DNA of 64,000 nucleotides from a virus. Positions within the stretch are counted from its first letter, which is position 1; each line of letters begins with the position of its first letter. This document shows, piece by piece, positions 19,701 to 28,921 of this stretch. Under the pieces are notes generated by a model. That model was given only the letters and a program-made list of their open reading frames with translations, was not told the origin of the DNA and did no database searches. A program made the position numbers and the translations under genes. The stretch is from IMG/VR virus record IMGVR_UViG_3300050343_000147, positions 1 to 64,000 of that record; one strand, 5' to 3'.

Positions 19701-20514
19701 TAATAAATCTACTTTCTAAATAATCTGGGTCTCCTGGCCAATCATAACCTTGATTAAAATCAAATGTAATATTTTCACCAGTCATTGTTGTTGCTAAAAA
19801 AGTAATATCACCAGCGTTAACAGTGGTTGGTGCAGCGTTTAAAACAACAGAAGTGTTAGTATTTACAGCTGTAACATAAAAATAATCTTCAGCGCCAAAA
19901 CTAGCATTATTATATTGTACAGCTAGCATGCCTTTTTGTATACCTGCTGTATTAGCAATAAGCAAAGTGGCTGTTGAAGAATTAGTTGTTGTAGGTGTTA
20001 CAACTTTTTGTAATAAACCTATAGGTTGGTAAGGATTGTATTTTGCTACAGATATATGATTTTCTTCTGTATAGTAAACACCATTGGCTACTAAGTCTAA
20101 ATTTATTTTTCTAGGTTGATTTCTATTGTCAGTCCAGAATAAAAGATTTTCTATAACACTAACGCCTGTTATAGGGTTAGATGTTGAAAAATTTAAAAAT
20201 GAACCAGTAACTAAAAGAGCAGGGGCAACATTAGGTGTGTAACTATATATATAATGATTAGTATTATTTGTTAAAAACACAATAATAACATTTCTACTAT
20301 TTATTGCTTTATAACCTATTATTTCAAACCCACTTAAACCAAAATTACTAACTAAAGTATTACCTAAAACAGTTTCTAAAGCACCTATATCATCATCTTC
20401 AGATTTACCTACAGATATGTTCTGCGCATCTCTATATTCACCGTTAGGTATTAATCTATCATCCAAGTCTTTATTCATCTTGGATCTTAGAAAACTGTTT
20501 TTAATTTCTGCCAT
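16723..20514 (-). CDS. Long tail stabilisation/ring protein (crAss/P22 gp10-like)
   Basis: The 1263-residue N-terminus KNSFLRSKMNKDLDDRLIPN with YRDAQNISVG is characteristic of stabilisation proteins of crAss-like phages. A VGMVVTGGGLPAG...VLNSAQNI module lies in the middle and is shared with two other structural proteins of this phage. Residues from about 980 onward look like cadherin/Ig-type beta repeats (INETTGVITKTGTGTNPG, LTIKLEDAYNG) and the end is Cys-containing. This suggests an added carbohydrate-binding or adhesive region. It sits between the adaptor and a second stabilisation gene. Confidence 0.75.
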   Translation of the reverse strand: MAEIKNSFLRSKMNKDLDDRLIPNGEYRDAQNISVGKSEDDDIGALETVLGNTLVSNFGLSGFEIIGYKAINSRNVIIVFLTNNTNHYIYSYTPNVAPALLVTGSFLNFSTSNPITGVSVIENLLFWTDNRNQPRKINLDLVANGVYYTEENHISVAKYNPYQPIGLLQKVVTPTTTNSSTATLLIANTAGIQKGMLAVQYNNASFGAEDYFYVTAVNTNTSVVLNAAPTTVNAGDITFLATTMTGENITFDFNQGYDWPGDPDYLESRFIRLSYRFEFDDGEYSLMAPFTQICFIPKQKGYFLENNEDEAYRSTILEFMENGVQNIDLLIPFPDVLSNCQPGDDATYKIKSIDILYKESDQTVVKVIDSIDYNEPFLNDSRNKWTSITNSNIFIYNYQSRKPFRTLPTNQTIRVYDKVPVKALAQETAGNRIIYGNFKDKYTSPEFLDYIVGVGPKSLANNYNNWVEYPNHSVKQNRNYQVGFILADKFGRQSDVILSGIKLTSTIAGDGNVYGGDTIYNAFNSATSDLNNWFGDALKVNIKTPITVAENDTLGTPGLYANTDTGYNTYQATPGDQPVIIESTTSSDNTAGGTTTSLVLTTANPNITVGMVVTGGGLPAGVVIDTVTNANNFVLNSAQNILENSELAYSSVYIFKLGTVQSEIPTIGSFLEGQFTDYVKVINIKNNTPSSGKYTIATDGQASSIYLQQSPSNPDVKYKYSINSKGWYSYKIVVKQQEQDYYNTYLPGILRGYPTHGGAGTNPFPTNENSSTGHIVLLNDNINKIPRDLSQVGPDQKQYKSSVQLSLRVTNRLIGGSSLNNVQYFPGVLTDTASTIATNSNDLNMAYADLDARGHQNIYQTSTNPSIARITFSNNYTIIPGVLDDSNQSANMQPYLAIYETEPQDSLLDIFWETPTVGLISTLNDAIKSDYEGAVGWSTYSSSAFTEAMTGSFLTNLSPVDQSGNDLINTESSTITVLDVNGTDVSSQFSITKTGAGTSGDPHLYNFAKVGDAFVFNYDPNVRSYTISMVITNNAPATPVVSSTLNIQVSLQNSPPVINGGVALPAVNNINQNFEGTIATITGDNGAVNSTLKLQQLKWSISGVSPSVYNGVFSINETTGVITKTGTGTNPGTCTLTIKLEDAYNGSALASGSLNQTATQEVNVVSAAIGFPFYASPPSVFSASCHFNGQQNPDCGSNLYYNNTTNSGTPQVGDVIRQGPNGSSSPLAASGVYSYNCAQTGFGNRRYFDINNSNGVVDIVSTC

Positions 20515-20519
20515 GTTAG

Positions 20520-21928
20520 TTATTTAATCCATTTAGATTTACCTCTCATAACTTGAACTATTTGATCAAGCTTAAGATTAGATAATCTTATTTTAGCATT
20601 TCTTAGTTTAGCACTTCTTTCTTGTTTAAACCTTCTTACAACATATTCTTGAACTCCAGATGATACAGATAGTATAGAGTGAATTATATGTGCATATAAA
20701 GCTTCTTCAGCTAGTTTAGGTATTCTAGCATCTAGATCATAAGCATTGCCATCAGAAACATACTGAAGTATTATTAATTTATTAGCTAAGTTGCTAGTAA
20801 AACTAAACTCACCTTTTCTTTCATCTATTTTAAACCATCCGTTTTTTTGACTAGTCTGTGGTTCTAATCCATATCTTTGACCTAACGCACCATCTGTATA
20901 ATTACGATCTAAAACGTTGGCATTGTTTAAATCATTGTTAAAACCTCCACTTATATACCTAGGATTTGTTTTATTCCAGGTTGCGTCTGTTTGAGACGTA
21001 ACTTCTGTGTTGCTATCAAAGTTATCTTGAATAGGTTTACCATCATCATCTTGTGTAAAAGTATAATAAGGGCTTTGATTAATTATTAGTTGGATATATA
21101 GTATGCAAAACACCTAACTCATCTACCCATGAAGCTTTTACGTAATTAACGTAGTCTTGTGGTATAGCTAAACTTAAAGCTTGGTGGAACATTTAATTCA
21201 GTTGATTTTACACTTTTTAAAGTATCATAACTAAACTCTTGTAAACCACGTCTAGCGTGAAATATAACGTCAGTTCTTTTTACACTAGGTATTAATTTAC
21301 CAGCGCCTACATAAGCTATTAAAAAATTATCAATAACATCCGTAAGTTTAGTGTAAGAATATTCACCGTGATTATCTTCTATAGCAGACTCTACTAATTG
21401 TATTTTAATATAGGAATTAGCTGATAAATAAGAATTTACAGTTATTATATTGCCAGCTTCAGTATAAGGTTCTGCAAGTTTAAATACTAATGCTACTTGA
21501 GCAGGAGGTATTTGAACAGTTATTGTACATGTAAATGTTGTAGTTGTTAATATTTGTTTTACAGTACCATATGTGGTTGTTCCAGCTGCATTCTGTATTA
21601 ACATGCCTACAGATATATTTATATTAGCAACATTGATAGTCAAGGTGCTTTCACCTACAGGAACGACAGTTCCATTACTTGTACCTGTTGTTTTAGTATT
21701 ATTAGGTGTTAGCTCTGTCCAAGTTAACGCATCAGGGCTAGAATATAAATGAAAATTATTTAAACCATATTGACCATTAGCATTATCAGAGCTTCCAAAT
21801 ATTAAATCAGTGTTAAAAGTGCTAGTAAATGTTTTGCCTGCACCAGCAGCCTCTACGTAAAACTGCTGAGCTCCAGCGTAATATTGTCTGTTTGTTTCGG
21901 TTATTAAACCACCATTAGGTATAGGCAT
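20520..21928 (-). CDS. Head-tail adaptor (P22 gp4/tail-tubular-like), two frameshifts
   Basis: Two pieces (start 21928; end 20520) join into about 468 residues if one base is removed near 21180 and another near 21090. The bridge reads LAIPQDYVNYVKASWVDELG in a third frame, which is typical of this family. The N-terminal ~150 residues carry a beta module (VGMLIQNAAG) not usual in adaptors. The C-terminal part (KLTDVIDNFLIAYVGAGKLI, EALYAHIIHSILS, RFKQERSAKLRNAKIRLSNLK) is the helical adaptor core that binds the portal. Interruption of an essential gene at two single bases suggests sequencing error. Confidence 0.7.
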
Positions 21929-21934
21929 ATTTTA

Positions 21935-22874
21935 TTATCTTTGTTGATTAACATTTTCTTGAGCAACCTGTTGAGCCGCAACCTGTACTATTTCAGGGCT
22001 TTTTACCACAACACCAGCATACAATAATATTTTTAATATTAATTCAGTTTGCTCAGCAGGATGTAATTCAAAATTAAATGAAGTTGAAGAATTAAAAATG
22101 TATTGATTGTTTAAACCAGTTGTAAAATTCCATATAGGAGGTAAAGGTTTTCTTATGTACGAAGTAGTAATACCATTAACTATTGTTGTTGGATATATAG
22201 TTATTTTGTTATTCTATAAGTATACACAGGATATGTTGTTGTAGGTGCTGTTAGTTTAGAACTTAATAAGTGATATAACTCACTTTACCGACTCTTTCTA
22301 GCTCTTGCGTAGGTATAGCACCAGTGGTGTAAAAAAATCTCCTAGTCTATAAAATTCTTTTGGGTAAACGTTTACAATTAATGTTTGACCAGTTGTTGGT
22401 TGTGAAAAGAAATTTATTGTTGTTCCAGATATACTGTAAGAAGTTCGGAAATCAATATACCATTAGCAAATAATCTCTACAACCATTAGCTACTTGATCA
22501 GCTGTAGCCGTTTGAATAACATAAGCCGTTGTCCCTCCTGTTGTTGCCACGGGTAAAGTAGTTGTTGCTATTGAACCTGAACCAGAAAATTGTTGTGGTA
22601 AATTAAAAACGTTACTTGAAGATATTGATGTAGCGTTTCCAAATTCTTTAAATATAGAGATTTTTTCATCAAGATTACTTACTCTATCTGCGTAATCTGT
22701 ATCTGTTTGTGGAATACGTATCTGCTGATTTAAGCTATCAAAATATGTTTCAAATATTTCTAATTGAGCCTGAGTACCTGTTTTATTAAACTCAACAGGT
22801 GTCATATAACCTCTCTGTTCTTTATTTAGTATTAATAAAACGGTTTGATATACAGTATTTACGTTTATTGCCAT
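21935..22874 (-). CDS. Structural protein between capsid and adaptor, several frameshifts
   Basis: The N-terminal 140 residues are intact (start 22874, MAINVNTVYQTVLLILNKEQ). Translation of the rest in shifting frames gives a continuous sequence (INFFSQPTTGQTLIVNVYPK, then TTSYIRKPLPPIWNFTTG, ending QVAQENVNQQR at 21935). The total is about 312 residues with at least three single-base indels. Position next to the adaptor suggests a connector or head-completion role. No fold is recognised. Confidence 0.6.
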
Positions 22875-22890
22875 TTTAGTATTTTAGTTA

Positions 22891-22926
22891 ATAGTGATAA
22901 GGGCCACGGAAGTGACCCTTCACTAT
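22891..22926 (-). terminator. Long hairpin downstream of the 254-residue structural gene
   Basis: On the + strand ATAGTG...AAGGGCCAC, a GGAA loop, then GTGACCCTT and CACTAT form a 15-bp stem with a 2-base bulge and one mismatch. There is no U tract after it on the - strand, so it may be an attenuator, RNA-stability element or processing site rather than a full terminator. Confidence 0.55.
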
Positions 22927-22941
22927 AATTATAGTCACATA

Positions 22942-23706
22942 TTATTGTAACTTTTTCTTAATTGTTTTAAAAACTTCAACACCTTCATCAGTTTTAAACC
23001 AAGCGGCTAACGCTGAATAAGGGTTTTCATCAAAAGGTATAGTCATTAGTTTTCTATCATTAGATCCCCAATGGAACGTTCTTTGATCTTGAGCTAATTT
23101 TATTATATGTTGCTCAGTAGCTCTTATACCTATATTTCTTAAACCTACGTTCTCATCACTTGCTACAGATAAAAATGCTGATGGATTTCTTCTTGCCATA
23201 AGTAGTAAATCTCTTCTTAGCTCTTTAGAACTTAATGTAGAGACTTTAGACCCTAGTTCAACTCTTAACACAGCTTCAGCGTGATCTATATCCATTTCTT
23301 TTGCTGCAATCATTGCATCTAGTTCTACATTAATATCTTCAAGTTCATCTTCAGCAACTACCTCAGCTTCCCATTCAGAATATATAATACCTTTTTTAGG
23401 GTGATATAGTGATAATAGTTTTTGTAAGTTTTGTTTTTGTTTTGGAACAGCTAAAACACCATCTTCAAATATAATGTGCCCTAGCGTTACCTCTCCTTTT
23501 TGTTCTTGTAAAAAAGGTGAGTTCTGATTCGTAGCATATCTTAATTCTTTTTGTTCCCCTGTTTTTTCATCAAACCATAGTAATGGATGTCTTCCAGTGT
23601 TTTTAGAATTTAAAGTATATGTTAACGGTTCTTTATCGTGTAATAGAAAATATCTTCTATCTTTAATCTCCCATTTAGGGGCTATTGTTTCTTTTGTTTT
23701 TGACAT
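22942..23706 (-). CDS. Hypothetical structural-module protein
   Basis: The 254-residue protein is directly downstream of the major capsid gene. It has a beta-rich N-terminus (RRYFLLHDKEPLTYTLNSK), a central acidic helix (EWEAEVVAEDELEDINVELD) and a C-terminal helical part. It has A/T leader and no signal sequence. Its conserved place after the capsid protein suggests a head-associated role; no domain is recognised. Confidence 0.6.
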   Translation of the reverse strand: MSKTKETIAPKWEIKDRRYFLLHDKEPLTYTLNSKNTGRHPLLWFDEKTGEQKELRYATNQNSPFLQEQKGEVTLGHIIFEDGVLAVPKQKQNLQKLLSLYHPKKGIIYSEWEAEVVAEDELEDINVELDAMIAAKEMDIDHAEAVLRVELGSKVSTLSSKELRRDLLLMARRNPSAFLSVASDENVGLRNIGIRATEQHIIKLAQDQRTFHWGSNDRKLMTIPFDENPYSALAAWFKTDEGVEVFKTIKKKLQ

Positions 23707-23727
23707 GATATAATATAATATAATTAA

Positions 23728-23758
23728 TAAAATAAAGGGCTGGGTGCCGAAGCACCCA
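23728..23758 (-). terminator. UUCG-loop terminator/attenuator after the major capsid gene
   Basis: On the - strand TGGGTGC, TTCG, GCACCCA forms a 7-bp stem with a very stable UUCG tetraloop, followed by CCTTTATTTTATT. It lies 17 bp after the capsid stop. This is expected where the capsid mRNA must be more abundant than the genes after it. Confidence 0.8.
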
Positions 23759-23774
23759 ACTCTTTAAAGCAATC

Positions 23775-25253
23775 TTATTGTTGGAATAATACGAAATTAT
23801 TCGCAGCTTGAGTAACCAAACATCTTTCAGATAACCAGTTAACTTGCATCGCATCAATGTTAGTAGTGTAAGCACCACCAGCAGATCCTGTGATCCAGTT
23901 TTTGTATCTTCTGTCTTCTGTTTGTGAAGCTCTATATCTAACGTGTAAGAATGGTCTTCTTATGTTAGTACCTAATTGTTGGTCATACACAGTTGATGTT
24001 CCAGCAGGTATTAATACACCTTCTATTCCACTTACTGCAACTCCACCTCTTGTAGAAGCATCGTTTAAGTATTTCCAGCTAGTTTTGTAGAAGTCATAAG
24101 AACCTCTTCTGAAACCAGAGAAACCTAAATTAAGTGCCATGTCTTCAGAGTTTTCAAATAAACCGTAAGCAGTTCCACCTACAGCTCCACCTGAAATTTG
24201 TCCTAACATGTCATCAAAATCTAAATCAAGTCCTCTGTTTAAGAAAAGCATGTTTTCTTCAATAGCTCCTTGAGTATCTAGATTTTTAAGTACTTGATCA
24301 AAGTCAGAAATTCCAGTACCAGCTGAGAATCCAGACATTACATTACCTCTTGCTTGGATAGCAGAGAAAAGACCTTGAGATCCATAAGCGTTGATACCGC
24401 CTCCAAATCCTTGGACATTAGCTTGTTGTGCAGCAAAGCTTACACCTCCAGCTCCAGTTGATAATTCACCTTCAACCATTGCCATTTCTAAGTAATCGTC
24501 AAAACGTAATCTTGTTTCAGACTCAGACTTTAAATACCATAAGTATCCTGATGTTCCATCTTCTGTAGCAACTTCTACCCATCCAATTTGAGCCATATCA
24601 GAACCATTGATTTGGAATGAATCTTTTATGATAATTGGGTTGTTAGAATATTGTGTGAATGAAGGTTGAATAGACTTGTAAGATCCAGCACCTAAGCCAT
24701 TATCTACAGGTCCAACAGTTCCTTTAGCAAAAATAGAACCGTATACAAATAGTTTAAGATTTGTAGCTCCAACTCCTAAAGCATCCCAGTTAGCAGCTGT
24801 AAAAGGGTAAGCAATAACTTGCTGTCCTAAACCACCTGGTAAACTTGTTTTTACCACACCTTTTAATGTAACACCTGTAGCAGGGTTCATTACAACGATA
24901 GTATCGTTTGGAAAAATAGCATTTGATACAGCTGGGTTTCCACCTAGAGCGAACTCTAATGTAGCAGAACCTGCACCACCTGTTTGTGCTACGTTTACAT
25001 AAGAAACGTGTAATCTGTTTTGTTCAGACCAAATTACTTGATCAGATGTCATTGGCATTTCAGCGCCAACCATTCTTAAGAAACCAGATAATGTTCTGTT
25101 TCCATATCTTTCTACTTCAGCTTCGTAAACTTCAGGTAGGTATTGCTGAGCAAAGTCATTAGCTCCAGCGTTAAACGCTAGATAATTGTTTTGCAAAGCT
25201 AATTGTTGTTGAGAAGGTACAATACTTCCAAACACAGGATTAATTTGTCCCAT
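23775..25253 (-). CDS. Major capsid protein (HK97-fold type)
   Basis: A 492-residue protein. Recognisable blocks are FAQQYLPEVYEAEVERYGNR near the N-terminus, GSYDFYKTSWKYLND, and the C-terminal FLHVRYRASQTEDRRYKNW with INVNWLSER-like DAMQVNWLSERC. This set is typical of major capsid proteins of marine tailed phages. It is preceded by a scaffold-like gene and followed by a UUCG terminator, both expected for this gene. The start ATG at 25253 has an A/T leader (AATTAATT). Confidence 0.85.
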   Translation of the reverse strand: MGQINPVFGSIVPSQQQLALQNNYLAFNAGANDFAQQYLPEVYEAEVERYGNRTLSGFLRMVGAEMPMTSDQVIWSEQNRLHVSYVNVAQTGGAGSATLEFALGGNPAVSNAIFPNDTIVVMNPATGVTLKGVVKTSLPGGLGQQVIAYPFTAANWDALGVGATNLKLFVYGSIFAKGTVGPVDNGLGAGSYKSIQPSFTQYSNNPIIIKDSFQINGSDMAQIGWVEVATEDGTSGYLWYLKSESETRLRFDDYLEMAMVEGELSTGAGGVSFAAQQANVQGFGGGINAYGSQGLFSAIQARGNVMSGFSAGTGISDFDQVLKNLDTQGAIEENMLFLNRGLDLDFDDMLGQISGGAVGGTAYGLFENSEDMALNLGFSGFRRGSYDFYKTSWKYLNDASTRGGVAVSGIEGVLIPAGTSTVYDQQLGTNIRRPFLHVRYRASQTEDRRYKNWITGSAGGAYTTNIDAMQVNWLSERCLVTQAANNFVLFQQ

Positions 25254-25270
25254 AATAATTAATTTTGTTT

Positions 25271-26429
25271 TTAGTTAAATTTTCTTGTTTTAATCTTCAG
25301 TTTTGAAGAATCAAGACCGCTTATAGCTTTAACTTTTAATCCACCAACAAATACGTCTCCGGTAGGCGCTGGCCTAACATCTTCGGATATGTTTTTAGAC
25401 TTAGCAACAAGATCTTTAGTAGCATCGGATTTACCTTGCTCATAAAAATGTTGTGCTATTTTGTCAACGTTTTCAGCGGCATACATAGCTTTGTGATAAC
25501 CTTTAACATCTTTACATTACCTTTATCATCTAAGAACTTCTTAATTGTGTTTGTAATATTCGATTGTTTAGTTGCAACTTCACTAGGATTTTTAACACCG
25601 TATCTAAATTTTTTTCACCAACACTGAAATCAAAACCTTTGAAATCATTAGTAAAATAATCTTTAGTATTAGATTTAAAATCCTCATGTTGTTGTTGAGC
25701 TGTGTTTTGCTCTTCATTATAGCGATTGAAAAAGTCCATAGCTTTTTGTTGGTCTTGTGTCGTACCAGGTCTCAACTTGATTTCCTCGTAATATTGACTT
25801 TTTAAACCATCTAAATGCTTTCGGGCTTTAGCAACCTCTTCTTTATACGCAAGTTTCTTTTTACGAATCTCACGCTCCTCGTCCACTTCTTCATCAAATG
25901 AAAAATTATCTTCAATCATAAAGTTAATTTCGCTTGAATCTAAGTGTGATTTGGCTTGTTTGTAATACTCTCTTAATAAAGTATCATTATCTACATTAGT
26001 ATAGTCAGCATTTAATCTAACATAATCTTCTAATGTTCCACCTGTTTCTTTCATAAAGTCTACGACTTTTTCGATGTTTTCAGGTAATTTAGCTACCTCT
26101 CTTGCCTCTTCAGGTGTAGGAGCAATAACTTTTTCTTCAATCTTTTCACCTAGTTGTACTATTTCTTCTTCAACAACTTCTTCAATAGGTTTTACTTCTT
26201 CTTCTTTAATTTCAGAAACTGGGCTGGGCTCTGGTACTTGTTCGTCCACTTTAGGGCTATCTCCGGTTTGTTCTTCCACAACCACCTTCTTTGTTTCTCC
26301 GACTTGAATGGCATCTGTTTCTTCTGTTTTAGGTTTTGATAAATCGACTTTAATAATATCGTCTTTTACCAATTGTTTAGGCTTCTTTTTTATTTTAAAA
26401 GAGCCTTCTTCTTTTACTTGTTCTGACAT
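25271..26429 (-). CDS. Scaffold/head-assembly protein, two frameshifts
   Basis: Two pieces join into about 385 residues: the N-terminal Glu/Lys/Val-rich region (start 26429) and the C-terminal MYAAENVDKIAQHFYEQGKS piece ending at 25271. The frame shifts at a run of seven T (25612-25618) and again near 25510. The bridging sequence VKNPSEVATKQSNITNTIKK is in another frame. Very acidic, low-complexity, coiled-coil rich and just upstream of the capsid gene: this is the usual scaffold profile. Confidence 0.7.
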
Positions 26430-26458
26430 AATATAATATAATAAAAATTAATAAAAGT

Positions 26459-26689
26459 TTATTGCGGTGTAAACTGCTCTAAACCAAATCCGCCTAAGTT
26501 ATCATTACCAGCTGATTCAAAATCTGTAGGTAATAAATCATTTTGACGTTGTTCAATCATTTTTGATTGTTGTGTTGCTTGTATTTTAGTTCTTTTATCT
26601 TTACGATCTTCTATAAATTGTTCTTTTTGTTTGTCTCTACCAATTTGAGCTTGAGCTAGTTGCAAACTGTATTCAAACTCTTGAGCCAT
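26459..26689 (-). CDS. Small Gln-rich protein between portal and scaffold
   Basis: This 76-residue protein (AQEFEYSLQLAQAQIGRDKQ, ending GGFGLEQFTPQ) is helical, charged and Gln-rich. It starts 15 bp after the portal stop. It may be a head-assembly helper or a continuation of the portal's Gln-rich tail. The frame itself is intact. No family is recognised. Confidence 0.55.
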   Translation of the reverse strand: MAQEFEYSLQLAQAQIGRDKQKEQFIEDRKDKRTKIQATQQSKMIEQRQNDLLPTDFESAGNDNLGGFGLEQFTPQ

Positions 26690-26703
26690 TAATTGTTTTT
26701 TAA

Positions 26704-28865
26704 TTAAGCTTCTGTTTGCATTCTTTGTATTTCAAACTGAGACTTAGCTTGTTCAATTTGTATTTCTGTTTGAGCTAAAGCTTCTTGTTTTTGAACTTCA
26801 TCCATAGCAGCTTGCTTCAGAGGCTTTTGCATTTGCTTGAGCTTGAGCTTCAATCATTTGCTTGTTGTTGAGCTTGATCTTTTTTTTTTCTGTTTTCTTT
26901 TGTATTTTAATATTTGATTAGCTAGCTTTAGATTTTTAATTTGTCTAATATCTATAGCATCTTCTAAATATATTTGACCGTTGATTGTAAAGCTATTTGT
27001 ATGTTTTGCTCTAACATAGCTTTTTCTTCTTCATCAGGTTCTAAGTTCTAAATAAATACCAAAATCATGTAAATTTAATTAGATATTTCTTCTAAATTTT
27101 ACATTGTAAAGTAGATATACTTTCATTAAAGCGTTTGCTTAGTTAAAGGGAAATCTAAAGCATCTGCTATTTTTAAAGATATGTTTTCACAATTCTTAAG
27201 AGTTAAATATAAACTAGCTTGTATTAATATGTTTAGTTGCTATATTAGATGCGTTAGCAGCCATTTTTTGTAACCTACTAAAGCGTTCTTTATCTGGTAT
27301 ACTACCATCTCTAGCTTCATTTAATCCGGTTACATCTCGTATCATTTGTAAATAATATTGATAAGTTGTATTAAGACTTTGTATTTTACCTTGACCAGCT
27401 TGATGCTGTTAATTCTTGAATAGGTACTTTACCTCTATTTAAGGATCACCATCTTGTGTAAGTGATCTACCAACAATACTACCAGTTTGGAAATACATAT
27501 TTAATGCTTCTGCTGGATTATAATTTGTTCCATTACCTAAATCAACTTCTGCTAAACCATCCATATCTAAAATACACCATCTGGTACCATTCTAGACAAT
27601 AACTTGTTGTAGTTTTAAATGATGTTAATTGAATCATATCAGCAAAACCAGTTACATTTACTAACTAAAGATTCTATACGACCTTTATACATTCTAGGTG
27701 CACATATAGCATAATTCATTTTAACTTTAGTTAGTATCTGCTATTAGGTCTTGTCATGTTTTCAGCAAGCTCCCACTTTAACATATTAACACCTAAAACT
27801 TTAGCACCGCTGTATAAACTTCTATAGACTTCTTGAAACTCTATCAAAGTTATCATTTTCTGGTGGATTAAATGTATCAGGTTTTTCTAATGCTTTTTCT
27901 AAACCTTGATCTGTTTTTTTATTTTAAATACTTGATTATATATGTTTTATATTCAAAATATAATACTTGAACAGTGTTTTCATCATAATTACCCCAACCA
28001 GTTATATACCATCTGTTACCAGGCATTTTTTGTATTTTTCTAATTCTTCTTGTAAGATATGGAAATTCTTTTTTAAGTTCAGGTAAAGTTATAGATTTTA
28101 CTTCACCAACATAATATATATCTTCAAAGTTAGGATCTTCTGTATATGAATAAACTAAATAAGCAGGATCAACATAATCAATTGTAACTCCTTCAGATTT
28201 ATTAAAATTTGTTTTACACAGCACCAATACCTATTGTAACTATATCATATTAATTCTTTTTTAGTTAATTCATATTTATTTTGAGCTAATACATTATTGA
28301 TATAGCTTCTTCTTCAGCTATTTCAACAGATTGCTTATAACTTAATTGCATGTGTAATTCTAACTCTTCTTTGTTTCTGGTAGTTATCTTTAGGATTTGT
28401 ATTGATATAAATCAATACCTAATGTTTGTTTTTTTGTTCTAAATATTTCTTTAGCAACATATCTCTCATATATAGCTTGAAGCATAATCTGTTCTTTTTT
28501 TAATAGAAAATGGATCTTGAGCGTAAGCTTTTATATCATAATTTTTTTGATATACCATTTACAACTATATCTACAAACTTAGATATAATAGGTACTGGTT
28601 TCCAGTCTAAATTTAAATAAGACAAATCACCATTAATAGATAATTCATCTTTATATTTTTGTACAGGTTGTTCACCTCTAGCGTATAATCTTAAACTATG
28701 AAATTGATTCCAATTAGTTAAATATCTATTACCGTTAGTTCTACCCTTGTCAAACCATTCATATTCAATAGCTTGAGCAACTTGCAAACCATATTCTAAA
28801 GAAGCTTTTTCAGCGTCACTTACTACTTGACTAGGAAAAGCACTATTGTGTTAGTATATATATCT
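26704..28865 (-). CDS. Portal protein, many frameshifts (start approximate)
   Basis: Fragments in three frames read as one portal protein of about 720 residues. The N-terminal part has FPSQVVSDAEKASLEYGLQV, then LRLYARGEQPVQKYKDEL, then INGDLSYLNLDWKPVPII and KFVDIVVNGI, a pattern I know from portals of marine/crAss-type phages. The middle (27919-28227) has VDPAYLVYSYTEDPNFED. The C-terminus is a Gln/Ala coiled coil (QTEIQIEQAKSQFEIQRMQ). I count a frame change roughly every 100-200 bp. The true start is hidden by an indel near 28865. Confidence 0.75.
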
Positions 28866-28921
28866 ATTTAATTATTATTTTTGATGTGTACCTTTGTTGT
28901 TATATTTTTTAATTACCTAAA

